DNA of 64,000 nucleotides from the NCBI GenBank assembly GCA_047495785.1, contig JBLDXI010000016.1, positions 124,001-188,000 on the forward strand, read 5' to 3'. The notes below the pieces were generated by a model. It saw only the letters and a program-made list of their open reading frames with translations. It ran no database searches and was not told the origin of the DNA. This DNA comes from Lepidodermella squamata. Lineage: Eukaryota; Gastrotricha. The position numbers were made by a program, and so were the translations under genes. The stretch's first letter is position 1. Each line of letters opens with the position of its first letter. Shown here one piece after another: positions 1-12,152 of this stretch.

Positions 1-1
1 T

Positions 2-3000
2 GTCGAAAACCCAGTATCGGGACAAGTTTATTCTTACAACTGGTATTTCATTCCCATTCCAATCGACCGGTTTTCCGAGTTCGAAGACACCTTAGCAACG
101 GCCATGGACTCGCAAACCAATCTCCTAGGTTTGGAAACCTTGAAAAACTGGTCTTCGCTAACTTCTACAGGAAGATACGGGCCCGATATTTCATTCAACG
201 CAAATTCGATTGGTGAAGAGACTAATGTGACGTTGTTTGCGTTGATCTCAGAGGTTAGTTTGGGAAGCAGCTTGCGCCCTGGTAGATCAGCGGTCTTCTT
301 GTACATTGACCAACCGCCGAATGTAACATCAGCCTCGTGCAGTTACGAGCCAGCGACTGGCATAGCACTGAAGACTCTATTTTCGATTTATTGCCACGGA
401 TTTTCAGACTCGGACGATGCGGTTTTGAAGAAATTCATTTTCGCGGCGTATAATTGCGAAAATTGCGATCCTATCTTCATTACACCGATAGCTCAAGTCT
501 ATCCTGAGTTGAAAATGGTCCAATTACCTGTTGGAGATCAGAACAACAACTACAGCGTTACAATACGAGTTTTTGCTTATGATTCTGTGGATGCGATGGC
601 TTACGTCGATATCACTGGTATCAGGGTTGAGCCACTACACGACTTGCTGTTTATCCAAAGCCAGTTGAATCAGTTGACTACCATGGCTCCTAACTTGACT
701 GCTGAGCTCCTTGTCAGCCAGCTGTTGCCTCTGATCGACGCTTTGAACTCTTTCTCAGTTACTGAACCTTATGAAGGAAATTGGACTATGCTAAGTAATT
801 ATACTTCTTTCCTGAGATGATTATTACAATTTCTTCCTTAGATGACCCGAACAACCCTGAATATCAGTCTGAAGCGGATGAAGTCAATGCGGATTTCAGA
901 CGGTACCAATATGAGATGAACTTCGTAACCAAGGTAGGATAGCTCGATTTAGTGTCTATTTGTCTCACAGTTGAATTTGATTAGGCTCGGGAAGCTGCGA
1001 TCCAGATGCTCCAAGAAGTCGACTCTTCAAAGCTGAACATTCAAGCGTTGAAATCACTATTCTCGTTGACTTCTCTGATCGCTAATGTCCCGGAACAAAT
1101 CACAAGTATCACCGCTCAGCTATCTCTCATCAATTTGATACAGCCGGCAATAGTGAGGGTGTCGAACATATCAAGTGATAGAAGTATTGACCCAAATGAG
1201 CTGGAAATGGTCTCCAGTGCTGGTGTTGCGGCTATGGGAATGCTGTACGAAGCTATCGAGAAAAGGGCGACGTATTCAACGCCATCAAATCCTCTCGGCA
1301 ACCTTTATACTACTACAACTCTTGTTCCTACAACTAGTGACGATTTCTTCACGGATCCCCCGACGACTCAGTCACCTGCTCTGTCTCGACTCATCAGCTC
1401 GATGTTGAAGTTAAAGGATCAGGCGATGAATTTGGTTCTAATTAACAAGGGGGTTAGTGAAAAGCGGACAGTGATTGGCGGTGAGACTTCGAAAATGTCC
1501 CTATCAGCTGATTATATTCGAAATTTGGATGAAGGTTAGTTTAATTTGTATCTTTTCATTGAACATTTTCATTGAATGTTATTCTAGCTGAGATTCTCGT
1601 TGGTGACGATGATGATTGCGGAAGGTTCAAACTTGGCAATAATACCGAAATATTCGGGCCATCATTCGGGTCCATGAGCAATAGTGCATTTGATGATGTC
1701 AAAATACGGATCAAAGCCTCAATGGATTCTGGAAACATGTATTCTACAGTTCAGAAGAGCCCAACCAAAATCAACTCCCTGATTCAATCTCTTTCTTTGA
1801 CCGATGAGAATGGCAAGGAGATTGTAGTGAAAAATCTCAAACAACCAATTGAAGTCGTGATTGAATCTAAGAATAACGGAACCCCACACAAGATTCTGAC
1901 TGGAGCTTTGAGTTTCGCGACCTCGAGAACGATGAAGTTTTTCAACCTCCCTGTTGTCAAAAACGCTGCTGTTTTCGTGTCTATTGATCAAATTTTCGAT
2001 ATCAGAACCACTGAATTCGCTTCAAACACTTCCTGTAACATAAATAAGCCAAATTGTTCCGATCCTTACTCGAACTTAACATTGTCAATTGGGAATCGAA
2101 ATCTGACTGTTCATGAGCTGAATGGAACGAGCGAAGAGGTTGTTTTCTTCGTTTTCGTCAATCGAGATGGAATTTTCCCGCGGGAAGGGGTGGATGGAGC
2201 GAATTTGGGCTGTATGTTGCCCCAGACCTTGATTCAAGAGCAAATCGAATCCATTAAAAAACCTCAAACAACTCTGAAGATTCCGATGAATACAACAGCT
2301 GGGAATATCACTACAACCTCATCCCCAACTACTACAGTAACGCCCGTCACCAACTCGAAGTTCACGCAATCTGGCTCCAAAAAGGTGTGCAAAAAGAACC
2401 CAACTTTACCGAGAAATTCCTGCTTCTTCAAAGATACTGATCTCTTGCTCAGGTTTGAACTCAAATGATTTGATCGATTTGACTCACATTATTATTCACT
2501 TTTCTAGGAATAACTCAGCTAAACTCTTTGTGGGGATTAGAGCTCTGCCCATCCGGATGATAAGGCAGCTCATAACAGACCTATACAACGAGTATGGGTC
2601 AAACTTCAATGCTTCGACTGTGATAAATCGAGCTATGACCCGATACCTCAATCAAACAGTTTCAGCCCTTATCAGCTACGAAAGTTACTCGGCTAGTTGC
2701 GTTTTCTGGGATCCTAGTCTTAGCGATTGGTCTTACGAAGGCTGTTATGTCGGCCAGTCTACGACTGCTGGCGGTAATCCGAGCCTCACTCAGTGTTTCT
2801 GCAACCATCTCACCGCTTTCGGATCTAATTTCGACATCCCTATGAACACCTTCAACCCGGGGGATTCGGCTTTCACTAAATTGGATCAAAACCCCATTTG
2901 TTTCGCATTTGGCATCTGTATAATTTGCGTTTATATCACCCTTGTTATTTGGGCGAGGCGGAAAGATAGGGAAGATGAGGCGAAATGGGGGTCGTTACCT

Positions 3001-6000
3001 TTGATTGATAACAAAGATAAGGATCGCTATACCTACGAGATAACAGTCTGGACTGGGCAGAGAAGAGGGGCTGGAACCACAGCCCGGGTTTCATTCATTT
3101 TGTCTGGGGAGGATAGCGAGGCTGGCCCTAGAATGTTAGACGACGTGGATAGGCCGATACTGAAGCGTGGCAACGTAGATTCCTTCATAATGACAGTTCC
3201 TAAGTCGTTAGGAAAGCTGACCCAACTCAGAATCTGGCATGATAACTCGGGGAAGCATCCGGCTTGGTATTTCGCTCGGATGATGGTTTATGACATTCAG
3301 CGGAATCAGCAATTCTTCTTTGTTTGCGATCGATGGTTGGCAGTTGAGGAGGATGATGGAATGGTTGAGCGGGTCCTTCCACCTGCGAGTCGGAAGCAAC
3401 TAGCTACCTTTGAGCATCTTTTCTTCGTCAAATCTCAGAGGAAGCTAACGGATGGGCACATGTGGATTTCCGTGTTCAGCCGACCCCCTAGATCAGCATT
3501 CACTCGAACTCAACGAATTACTTGTTGCTTATCCGTAAGATCCTATTATTCCTGTTTCAAGCTATTTATCTTTATTTTTCAGATCCTGTATTGTACAATG
3601 TTGGCTAACATCATGTTCTTCGGAATTTCTCGTGATGGTCCCGGCTCTGTTCAACTTAAGTTAGGCCCTTTATCCATGAGTACTGACAAGATCAAAATCA
3701 GCATAATTTCTTCGCTTATCGTTTTGCCTGTTAATCTTGTCATCGCTCAATTATTCCGGAAAAGTAGACGCCGCCTAACCGAGAGCGAGAAAGCTGTGAA
3801 AAAGCTGGTTGACGAAGCTAAGGCCAAGAAAACTCTCATAAGGAAAACCCCATCGAATGAAAGCGCTATAATCCTCGTTGATGAGCCAAATGAACGGAGG
3901 AAACCCAAGAAAGGGAAGGCTAAGGAAAAGGAAAAGAAAGTTCCATTCACCCTACCATGGCAATGCACGATCCTCGCTTACATACTGTCGTTTGTAACTG
4001 TTGGAGTTGCGTTTTGGGCTGTAGTCGAGTATGGCGGAGCTCTAGGCCCGGAAAAGGCCACTGAATGGCTAGCAGCTATGTGCCTCTCTCTAGTTACTGA
4101 TATCTTACTACTCCAACCCTTGAAAATCGTGGGGTTAGCCGTTTTCTACGCTTTGGTCATTAAAAACCCGACCAAGGATGAAGATGTAGAGGAACACATG
4201 ATTCTTAGAAGTGACGAGAGTTACCTGAGGCCCCCGAAGAAAAGCGAGTACGAACTAGCTCAGATTGAGAAACAACGTCTTGAGGTTGAGAAGAAACGAC
4301 TTCATTACGTATATCTACCACCAGACCCTGACGAACTACGCCTAGCTCGAGATATCCGACTAAAGGAGCTAGCAATGTGGAGAGTTATAAAAGAAATCGC
4401 GTCCTATGTAATTTTCCTCTATATGATTATGTTCGTTGCTTATAACAATGTGGATTCGTGGGGCTGGCAGTTCCAAACTTCGACTCGTTTGATGTTCTTC
4501 GAGGGAAAAATCGGCGATTTAGCTGCTCCGCCTATCGATGCTTCATCATCGGGCGGGGGTAAGAGTGCGAAACATGCCCAGGCTGAAGATGCTGCTGGAA
4601 GGTCGGGTGAGGGGGCGATTTGGCAGATATCGTCCTATGACGGGTTTTGGTACTACGTCAACCATACAGTCCTACCCACTTTGTTAGACTCGTCTTGGTA
4701 CAATGGCGATCCTGATGACCAAAGAGGTTCTTACACCAAAGATAAGGCCATCTATCTAACAGGGACGATTCGACTACGTCAACTGAGGGTCAAAAGTGAC
4801 TCGTGCAGGGTTCAGAAGCATTTCAGGAAGACTAGCCCGCCATGCTCTCCGGAGTATTCGATTCTGAATCAGGAGACTCGAAATTTCACTGTAGGATGGG
4901 GGCAGGAGGCTTTTCTCAATAAAAATGGGACCATGGACTATGACATCTCACAATACCCAGGCTGGACCTATGCCAACACTCTGAAATCAGGGAGCAGCCC
5001 GAGTTACGGCTCGATGGCTCTTTATGACGGGGGTGGGTATATGGTCGATATTCCGAAGAGTCTCGAAACTGGTCGGAACTTCCTAACCCAACTTTACGAA
5101 AACAAATGGCTTGATGAGAAAACTCGAGCTGTTTTCATCGAATTCAACCTGTATAGCCCATCTCGCAGCCTTTTCGGAGTTTCTCAAACTATTCTCGAAT
5201 TCCCATCCACCGGTGGTTGTTTGATCTACCCCTACATCTACACCCTCAAATTCCAGGCTTATAGTTCAAGCGGCGAGATTGTTGTCCTCGCGCTGCAGTT
5301 GGTAACATTGGCCGTGGTTTTCTTCCTATTTTTCCGAGAATGCCACAAAGCTAGAAAAGCTGGGCGTAAATATTGGACATCTTGGTGGTCGGTTTACGAC
5401 TTTGCCCACCTAGCCTCATGCATATTGTGGGCCGGAATGTTTGCGGCTCGATTTTTCGTTTTCCAAATGTTTGCAGGCCGTTTTAAGAAACGGGCCTATA
5501 CCTACACTAATTTGGACCTTGTCGTACTCTATGATTCTGTAGTATCAGGGTTCGCAGCTTTTATAGTCGCGCTAGGCACTTTGAGGTTCATCAGACTCCT
5601 GAGGTTCGATCGAAGCATTATGCTGATGATGAAGACTCTTTCGAACTCGAGTAAGGTTCTCGCTAGTTTCTCCCTTGTTTTCGTTATTGTTTTCCTCGCT
5701 TTCACCCAACTCGGGTTCTTCACGTTTGGTAGCCATATCAAAGCATATTCGACTTTCCTAACGGCCCTTGAGACACTTTTCGCGATGCAGCTCGGTGTTT
5801 TTGATTACATAACGTTGAGACAAAGTTTCCCACTCGCTGGCCCGGTCTTTTTCACTCTCTATTCGTTGATTGTTTCGATAATTTTGACTAATTTCCTCAT
5901 CGCTTTCATTGTGTATGCGTACCAAGAGGCGTGCTGTGATGAGCAATTGTCACAGCAAGAACAGGCAGTTTTGATTTTCATGCTGGACAAATTCAAAAAA

Positions 6001-6279
6001 TTCATCGGTATCACCCAGAAACAGCCGCCTTCACTTGGAATCGATCGAAAATTCTTCTATTTCGAAAAAGGTAGTTTTAGCCATTTCTTAGAGTGGATTA
6101 AGCAATTTAATTCCATTATAGCTGTTCGGGAATCCCATTTGGAGACATTTACCAAGCAGATGGATGAATTGTTGAAACGGCTTGATACTCATATTGAGAA
6201 GACTAAAACGCAGCATCACAGAATGTTCGATAAGAAAGTCATGGACAGGCAAAGCAATCATGTTTACACAACTGACTGA
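2..6279 (+). CDS. Polycystin-1-like receptor/channel, 3' part (5' end outside window)
   Basis: The reading frame is open from base 2, so the gene starts upstream. Proposed exons: 2-794, 842-933, 985-1534, 1588-2452, 2508-3534, 3583-6070 and 6122-6279; introns are 47-56 nt and GT-AG. The 3535-3582 intron is in frame with no stop, but removing it restores the family motif TCCLS/ILYCTMLAN. The last intron (6071-6121) is also in frame and less certain. Domains in order: REJ-type region (2-2450), GPS proteolysis site with C-x-FWD and CNHLTAFGS (about 2690-2830), first membrane helix (about 2900-2965), PLAT/LH2 domain (about 3030-3390), more helices, the extracellular polycystin domain (about 4440-5230), and a channel-like helix bundle ending in the LRFIRLLRFDR region. 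Known family role: mechanosensory or chemosensory membrane receptor partnering a PKD2 channel (LOV-1 in nematodes). A short coiled tail follows. AATAAA lies at 6343-6348. Confidence 0.93.
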
Positions 6280-6342
6280 AAATCTTTCTCCACTTTTCAA
6301 AGCTTTTTCTAATCATTACTCTCAATCTGAAAATAATGACGA

Positions 6343-6348
6343 AATAAA
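6343..6348 (+). terminator. Polyadenylation signal AATAAA of the polycystin-1-like gene
   Basis: A canonical AATAAA lies 64 nt after the stop codon of the polycystin-like gene. No other hexamer is nearer. Confidence 0.6.
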
Positions 6349-6574
6349 ATTGTATACCATCGACTTTGGGTTCATTTCACGCTACAAAGGTAGATATGAG
6401 GAAAATGGAAGATGAAAGAATACAAAATGTCTGCTATTGACTTTTAAAGCTTCAGTTTAGCTTAAGCCACCGTCCACAGTCCACACGAGGTTACGCGTTA
6501 AACCACATAATCCAGCATTTAACTCGCCATACAAAGGCACGAGCGTGCTACAGCCTCCAGACCCGCCACAAGCC

Positions 6575-8870
6575 ATGATTTTTACCCTGCCTCTGACCAT
6601 TTTCTCGGTCATTGGTATCATTTCTGCGCTAGATTTGAACCAATGTGGGGTCTCCCTTCCATTTAATGACCATCCATGGGCAGCTAAACTGAATTTTTAC
6701 GATAAATCTGGGTTGGTGATCCAACAATGTGGAGGTGTGTTGATCGATCCAAAATGGGTCCTAACAGCCGGTCATTGCTTAAGATCCGAAGTAATCTCTC
6801 AAATTGAAATCAGCTTGGGACGGTCTAACTACGCCATAGAAACTTTAAATGAGGTCAAACGAAGTTCGACCGAATTCTACGTCCATCCTGACTATTCAGA
6901 AGGCTCAAATGGCTTTTACGACTTCGACTACGCCTTGGTTGCTATGGATGCTGCGGTCGAGTTCAACACAGCTGTTCGGCCAATTTGCCTCCCCAACTCT
7001 GATGAATGTGACCTGGATATTGAAGAATGCCAAACCGCTACGAGCGTATCATGGCGCATTTCTCCCGATACATTCTTCAATTCGCTGGAATCATCGAAGC
7101 TTCGCTTGAGTGCGCCTCAGATTTGCGAAAGAATCTTAGGCGGTATGACTGACAACCAGATGTGTGCTTCCGCGATTGAGCGAAGTAAATATTCCTGTAA
7201 TGGAGATCACGGAGGAGGCCCTCTGGTGTGCCGTAGTTCAGCTGTGGATAACAGAGCTATGCTTATAGGTATTTCGTCGAATAATGACGACTGTCCGATT
7301 CTGGGGAAACCGGCACTTTTTGCGAGAATATGCAGCGCTATGGATTGGATCAATTCAAGAAATACTGGCGCCTTAACAGGTAACAGCAAAAAATCCATGC
7401 TAAATTCATTTAATTTTTGATCAATTATTAAGAATTAATTAATTACGAAGTACACTTTCATACATATTTATGTATGAAAAAAATTAAATTTTTCATACGT
7501 ATTTTTTTTTACAAAATCGTGTTTTTTAGCCAAACTGTGATAAGGTATTGGGGTTAGGGGTTCGGGTTCGGGTTCGGGTTCGGTTTAGGGTTTGGTTAGG
7601 GTTCAGGATTAAGGTTAGGGTAGTTCGAGTTTCGGGTTTCTACGAAGCTCGATTTGTAGGCCCTTGCGCTTCCCCAATAACCATTTTTATGCGGAAAAAA
7701 TTGACTACGCTTTCGGAACCCCGTTTTTCTTTTACATAAACCAAATCCTAGTCATCCGGCATTTCCCTAATGTTTTCAGCTTGAATTTAATGAAAAAAAT
7801 ATGTGTGAAAGATGGCACCCAATTAATTCATTGATAATAATTATCAATCAATTTTTTATTGCTTTAGGTCTTTATACAATGCCCAACATAAGAACCTGTA
7901 CGGTCCCATTCGATGAAGTTGGAACGTTCCGTTTCATGTCGAACGATAGTGATAGGTTCAGCCCAATCGAACCTGGGAAACGCCTACCAGTCAATACCAC
8001 TCTGTCACTGCGATGCTCCAGCCAACAAAGCAAATCCGAGAGCTTTTCAATTTGCAGACACGATGGCAAATGGGACCCGACAATATCACCTTGCCTGAAG
8101 GTAAACAAAATCCTGATTTCATCGAATTTCCCTAATAATTTGATTTGACCGTTACCCAGCAACAAATTGCTTTCCAATTAAGCTTCGCCGCGTTAACAGG
8201 AGATGCGGAAAGGCTGCAGCGATTGATGACTCAATACAAGGCTTTTCAAGTTAACAATCGCGATGAATTCGCCACGAAAGTTTGCAAAATCGATGGGAAG
8301 GACGTAACACTGCTATTTCGAGCTCTCCAATGCAACAGGAATGAAACGACCATCATCTCCACCATCAAAGTCCTGTTGGCAAATGGAGCGGATGTGAATC
8401 GATTGAACTATTTTTGGGATTCGGGCTCGAATCGATCGCTTGATCTGCCGGCTTTGCATTCTGCGCTGTATCTTAACCAAAGTTTGGCGGTTTTCAAATT
8501 GCTGATCGAAAATCGAGCTGATGCCGTTGGTAGGCAAGGAAGTGCTGAGAGAACTGCTTTGATGTTTGCGACTCAAAACTCAACTATCGAAGTGATGAAG
8601 TATTTACTGAACTCTGCCGCGAATTCGACGTTGAATGTGAGAGATAAAGCAGGGTCGACGGCTCTGAAAATTGCGACGGAAGTTGAAGATGCGGATAAGG
8701 TTAGGTTTTTGCTGCAAAATGGCGCTGCGACTTCGATTGATGAGAACAACAAATCTGGCTGGTCGGCTCTAATGGCCGCTGTTCGTGTATCGAGTGATTC
8801 GGAGTTGGTTGAGCTTGTCCGGAAACTCATCATGATAGGTCGCATTCGAAATGGCCTATCGGCGACTTGA
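6575..8870 (+). CDS. Secreted serine-protease homologue fused to Sushi and ankyrin repeats
   Basis: Exons 6575-7379, 7868-8100 and 8160-8870; introns of 488 and 59 nt keep the frame (phase 1 and phase 0). The start at 6575 is preferred because it gives a clean signal peptide (MIFTLPLTIF...). Exon 1 is a chymotrypsin-fold domain: His in LTAGHC, Asp in FDYALV, but the serine motif GDSGGP reads GDHGGGP. The nucleophile is therefore missing and the protein should be non-catalytic. Exon 2 is one Sushi (CCP) domain with four cysteines and a Trp before the last. Exon 3 encodes about five ankyrin repeats (for example LLANGADVN, FLLQNGA) with no membrane helix before them. AATAAA follows at about 8935. 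A secreted protease-Sushi protein ending in ankyrin repeats is unusual; the splice sites are good, but a wrong join of two genes cannot be excluded. Confidence 0.75.
7549..7640 (+). repeat. Telomere-like GGTTCG / TTAGGG minisatellite inside an intron
   Basis: Inside intron 1 of the protease-homologue gene there is a G-rich run of GGTTCG units passing into GGTTTAGGG, GGTTAGGG and AAGGTTAGGG variants. It resembles degenerate interstitial telomeric repeat. The rest of the 488-nt intron (7380-7867) is AT-rich and shows nothing else. Confidence 0.6.
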
Positions 8871-9293
8871 GAGTTGTCCACCATTGAATATCGTCAAAAT
8901 GTACCAACAATGATTACATGAAGTGCTCTTCGCAAATAAATGGGAAAGATAGGGTTGATGACGATCAGAATTATGGCTTCTGAGTGCAATTATCGAACCT
9001 TTTGAAACCTTATTATAACTTTCCTAAATCAAAGGTACCCAAGACTAAACAAGAACTATCTAAAAAGAACAGCGACCTTCTCCAATTTCGGACCTCTAGA
9101 TCCTGATGGATCCCGATATCAAATTATTTTATCAAAAATGGGGAAAATGGAAATTTCGAAGCAATTATTAATCAAACTCAAAAAAAGAGGATATTTTCTA
9201 GTTTTATTTTTATTTTTGCAGTATTTTTGCAGTAACACCAACTGCATCGTCCTCCGCTAAGCTCTACCTATGACGTTCAAGCTCAAATTTGTT
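8871..9293. other. Intergenic stretch with no recognised gene
   Basis: After the poly(A) signal at about 8935 the sequence is AT-rich. The stretch at about 9255-9290 contains a CTATGACGTTCAA segment that recurs at about 9923-9937, so it looks like a remnant of the duplicated block next to it. Confidence 0.5.
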
Positions 9294-10356
9294 GAATAAG
9301 TAAGCAAGTCTGCAATATGAAATGAATTTTTAATAGGCATGTTAAGTCTCGCGTGACTCAGATGCCCCAAGACTTGCCAAAGCATGCAATGATCCGGAGT
9401 GACCACTTAGCACTAAATAAATGTTAAGCGAATTTCATCCTCCGCAATGCGCAGCAATACTACAGCAATGACATAGCAATCAAAATGAATAAATGGTTCT
9501 AGCGATATTAACACTAAGCTTTATTTCATGATTCATTTCATGACTGAACATCGCCACCACTGGGATGCCCATGGGCCTTGGGCGCTCAAACGGGAGTGTA
9601 AGACGAGCCGGAAAGACCGCATTCTGATTGTTATTCTTCGTGCGAGGGCGTTATTGTGTTTTCATCATAGCTACATTCGGTAGTCCTATTCTGGCTATGC
9701 TTGCTTGATAAATTCAGTTGGTACAAACAATTTTGTGCAATCAATTTTGTAGTTTGAAGAAGTGCTCCATGGATGAGACTATACTGAGAAATATGAGAAA
9801 TATAACTGATTCAACCATTTATCCAATTGAATAAAAAATATCATCATAATAGACGCGTTTTTACTTCAGCATAGTGCTCTTTCTACTACTTCTTAATCCG
9901 TTATGATTCAAACTAGGCTCGGCCTATGACGTTCAAACTCTTTGATTCAAATTTGTAACTTGGTCGAACGGAGACAGATTTTACGGCAGTGTTCGAACGA
10001 TCGGAATGACATGCCGCGGACTTCCTTGACGCGACAGGCGCTGTACTCAAGGACACATTCCTGGCGTTTAGCGTCGAATACGATGAAGTAGGGGAACTCG
10101 CCGCCGATTAGGCAATGTATATAAGTTGGTTCGTAGAGGCACCGCTCATCGCCATTGTTATAGAGCCTGTCGTCGATAGGCAGATCGGCTGGCAACGGAT
10201 CGTCCTTGATCAGCTTGACATCGTAGCAGTTTGCGATCGAAACCAGAATCGCTATTGGAGCTAGGAATCGTGCTGAAAGCATGATTTTAGGCTTGAATAA
10301 CAGCAAAAAATAAACAGAATCAAAATACTGAGAATGCAAGTTATGTTCGGCTGATA
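9294..10356. repeat. Segmental duplication, copy 1 (pair of 13754-14822)
   Basis: Every line compared from 9294 to about 10330 matches the second copy base for base at an offset of 4,460 nt. Beyond about 10350 the homology continues to about 10465 but with clear divergence. Copy 1 has CTGATATATATATCAG at 10351-10366 where copy 2 has only a few bases. Copy 2 has a small duplication (GAACT) near 14793. Confidence 0.95.
9947..10282 (-). CDS. Small secreted Kunitz-like protein, copy 1
   Basis: Single exon, 111 residues, starting at the ATG at 10282; the longer open frame upstream adds only non-signal sequence. A signal peptide (MLSARFLAPIAILVSIANC) is followed by a six-cysteine domain with spacing C-8-C-18-C-6-C-15-C-3-C. 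This tracks the Kunitz/BPTI pattern (C-8-C-15-C-7-C-12-C-3-C), with the YF-I-FD and SF-S-F-H-C segments in the right places, but the loops are longer and the usual Gly at P1' is not clear. Kunitz domains usually inhibit serine proteases; whether this one does is inference, supported only by its position beside a secreted protease. The protein is identical to that of copy 2. Confidence 0.8.
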   Translation of the reverse strand: MLSARFLAPIAILVSIANCYDVKLIKDDPLPADLPIDDRLYNNGDERCLYEPTYIHCLIGGEFPYFIVFDAKRQECVLEYSACRVKEVRGMSFRSFEHCRKICLRSTKLQI

Positions 10357-10472
10357 TATATATCAGAGGAATTAGCGTCTAATATATTCAGATACGTGAG
10401 AAGAATCTTGAGACGACACGTTTCCAAGTTTTCAAATACTCGCAACTGGTGCATGGCGAGCCATTTTGAATG

Positions 10473-10894
10473 TGTCGTATGTAAAGTGGATAATCATTTA
10501 TTCTTGATAATACATGGCCAAAATGCCCTATGTAATGTAGATTTTCGCCCAGATTTTTGAAACCTCGTTAAACCCAAGGTTGACCACTAGGTAGAGTCGG
10601 CATCGGGGATTTCGATTTCGCTATTTTGGAAGATATCACGATCCGTCAAACTACCCAAATCATCGATCTTCGTAAATCGATACTGATCGATTTTCGATTT
10701 TTCTCGATATCATGCCCAGTTTTTTTGCCTAAATAAAACGTAAATGCAGATTTGAAATCCCCGATGCCGACTCTACCTAGTGGTCAACCTTGGGTTTAAC
10801 GAGGTTTCAAAAATCTGGGCGAAAATCTACATTACATAGGGCATTTTGGCCATGTATTATCAAGAATAATTGATTATCCACTTTAAATACGACA
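10473..10894. mobile_element. Foldback MITE with ~140-bp inverted arms
   Basis: Left arm (10473-10613) and right arm (about 10754-10894) are almost perfect reverse complements, including the AGTGGATAATCA and AACCCAAGGTTGACC segments. The 140-nt loop contains GATCGAT-rich sequence. No coding capacity. A target-site duplication is not clear. Confidence 0.85.
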
Positions 10895-11154
10895 AATATA
10901 TACAGTGAAATTGTCCCGCAAAATTGAGTATCGCCTTTATTTAGCCTGATATATTCAGTAGGGTTATCTAAATCTGCATTAAAAATTCCATTTTTTTCAA
11001 ACGCTTGTCACTTGATAACCATCGATAACGAGGTTATCCGAGCTCAAATTTTGACCATTCCGGTAAGCTCACAAAATCTCATGAGCCAATTCCTCACCGT
11101 TGGGGATCCATCGATCATGAAAGTAAAAGAAGTCAAAAATTTAAAACGGGTCCT

Positions 11155-11490
11155 CCTGTTAGCGGAACCAAATTTACAGTGATCGGAACCAAATATGCTG
11201 TAGCGGAACCGAGTTTGCTGTTAGCGGAACCTGAAATCGCTTTTCGGATATTTCTTGCGTGTCAAGATTGGCGACTGGCGACAATAATTAGAGAAAAATC
11301 ACCAGTAACCAGTAGATTCAGCGCAGCATTCTCTATAAGACAGAGTGTTCAAGTTAGAATTCATGCTTCGTACAATTATTCAAAAATGACTCTTAACATA
11401 TTTCGACTTTGGTTCCGCAAAAAGCAAATTTGGTTCCGCTGCAGCACATTTGGTTCCGCTCACCGTAAATTATTTGGTTCTGATTTAAAA
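11155..11490. mobile_element. Foldback element built from AGCGGAACC motifs
   Basis: Four copies of a GCGGAACC(AAAT) motif about 20 nt apart in the left arm (11158-11245) are mirrored by four inverted copies (TTTGGTTCCGC) in the right arm (about 11408-11485). The two arms align along their whole length when one is reverse-complemented. An open frame crosses it but has no protein features. Confidence 0.7.
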
Positions 11491-11827
11491 CTGCTCGTGG
11501 GTGCCATAAATCTGCATAGAAGCTTCACATCATTTCATTCTATTATTTACACAAAAACATTGGCACGATTTTTCATAGTTTTTCTGAGTTTTCAAACCGC
11601 AGGAAGAAAATTGCGAGCTTTGTGGCTAGCATTTTGCGATTGGATCAGCCGACAAAGGTCCGCGTGAGCGTAGGTTAATAAACCAGAGCCAGCTAAAAAA
11701 CTTACCGGCAAAAATAGCTAATAATTCGGGTGCAATATCCTATCCAAAATATAGGATATTTGTTATTTGTTACTAATAAACCTTTCTGGTGATACATTCA
11801 CCCCTTATATCGTCATGGACAGCAATG

Positions 11828-11963
11828 CAGGGTGCGAAGTACAGGGGTGCTGACACCCCAGCTTCGGGACTCCCAACCTTTTGGTTTCTTCGGCTGGGTC
11901 CTAGATAACAAGTAGATATGTAACACCTGAGCTCCCGGATCCTACTTCGCACTTCGCACACAG
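11828..11963. mobile_element. Short hAT-like MITE (CAGGGTGCGAAGTA ends)
   Basis: It begins CAGGGTGCGAAGTAC and ends in TACTTCGCACTTCGCACACAG, so the ends are inverted repeats beginning CAG. The same ends occur in the elements at 37368-37597 and 38336-38485, which have 8-bp target duplications. Here no duplication is visible, suggesting an older copy. Confidence 0.6.
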
Positions 11964-12152
11964 CTCATCCCTTGGTTGCCACCATATAAACTTGCGAAAC
12001 TTGCCGACAAAAAGGTTCGTTTAGTTTTAGTTTAGTTGAACTTTTAATGACATTGGAAATTTCCGGAATTCAGTACATGCCCACATTCCCAGGTTATAGT
12101 CATCAATCCCTCTACTATGTATTTTCTATTCATACAATCTGTGCCCGGCAAA

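Noticed and set aside
11179-11667. 162-codon open frame on the plus strand
   Set aside because: It runs through the motif arrays of a foldback element and has no signal peptide, domain or splice context.
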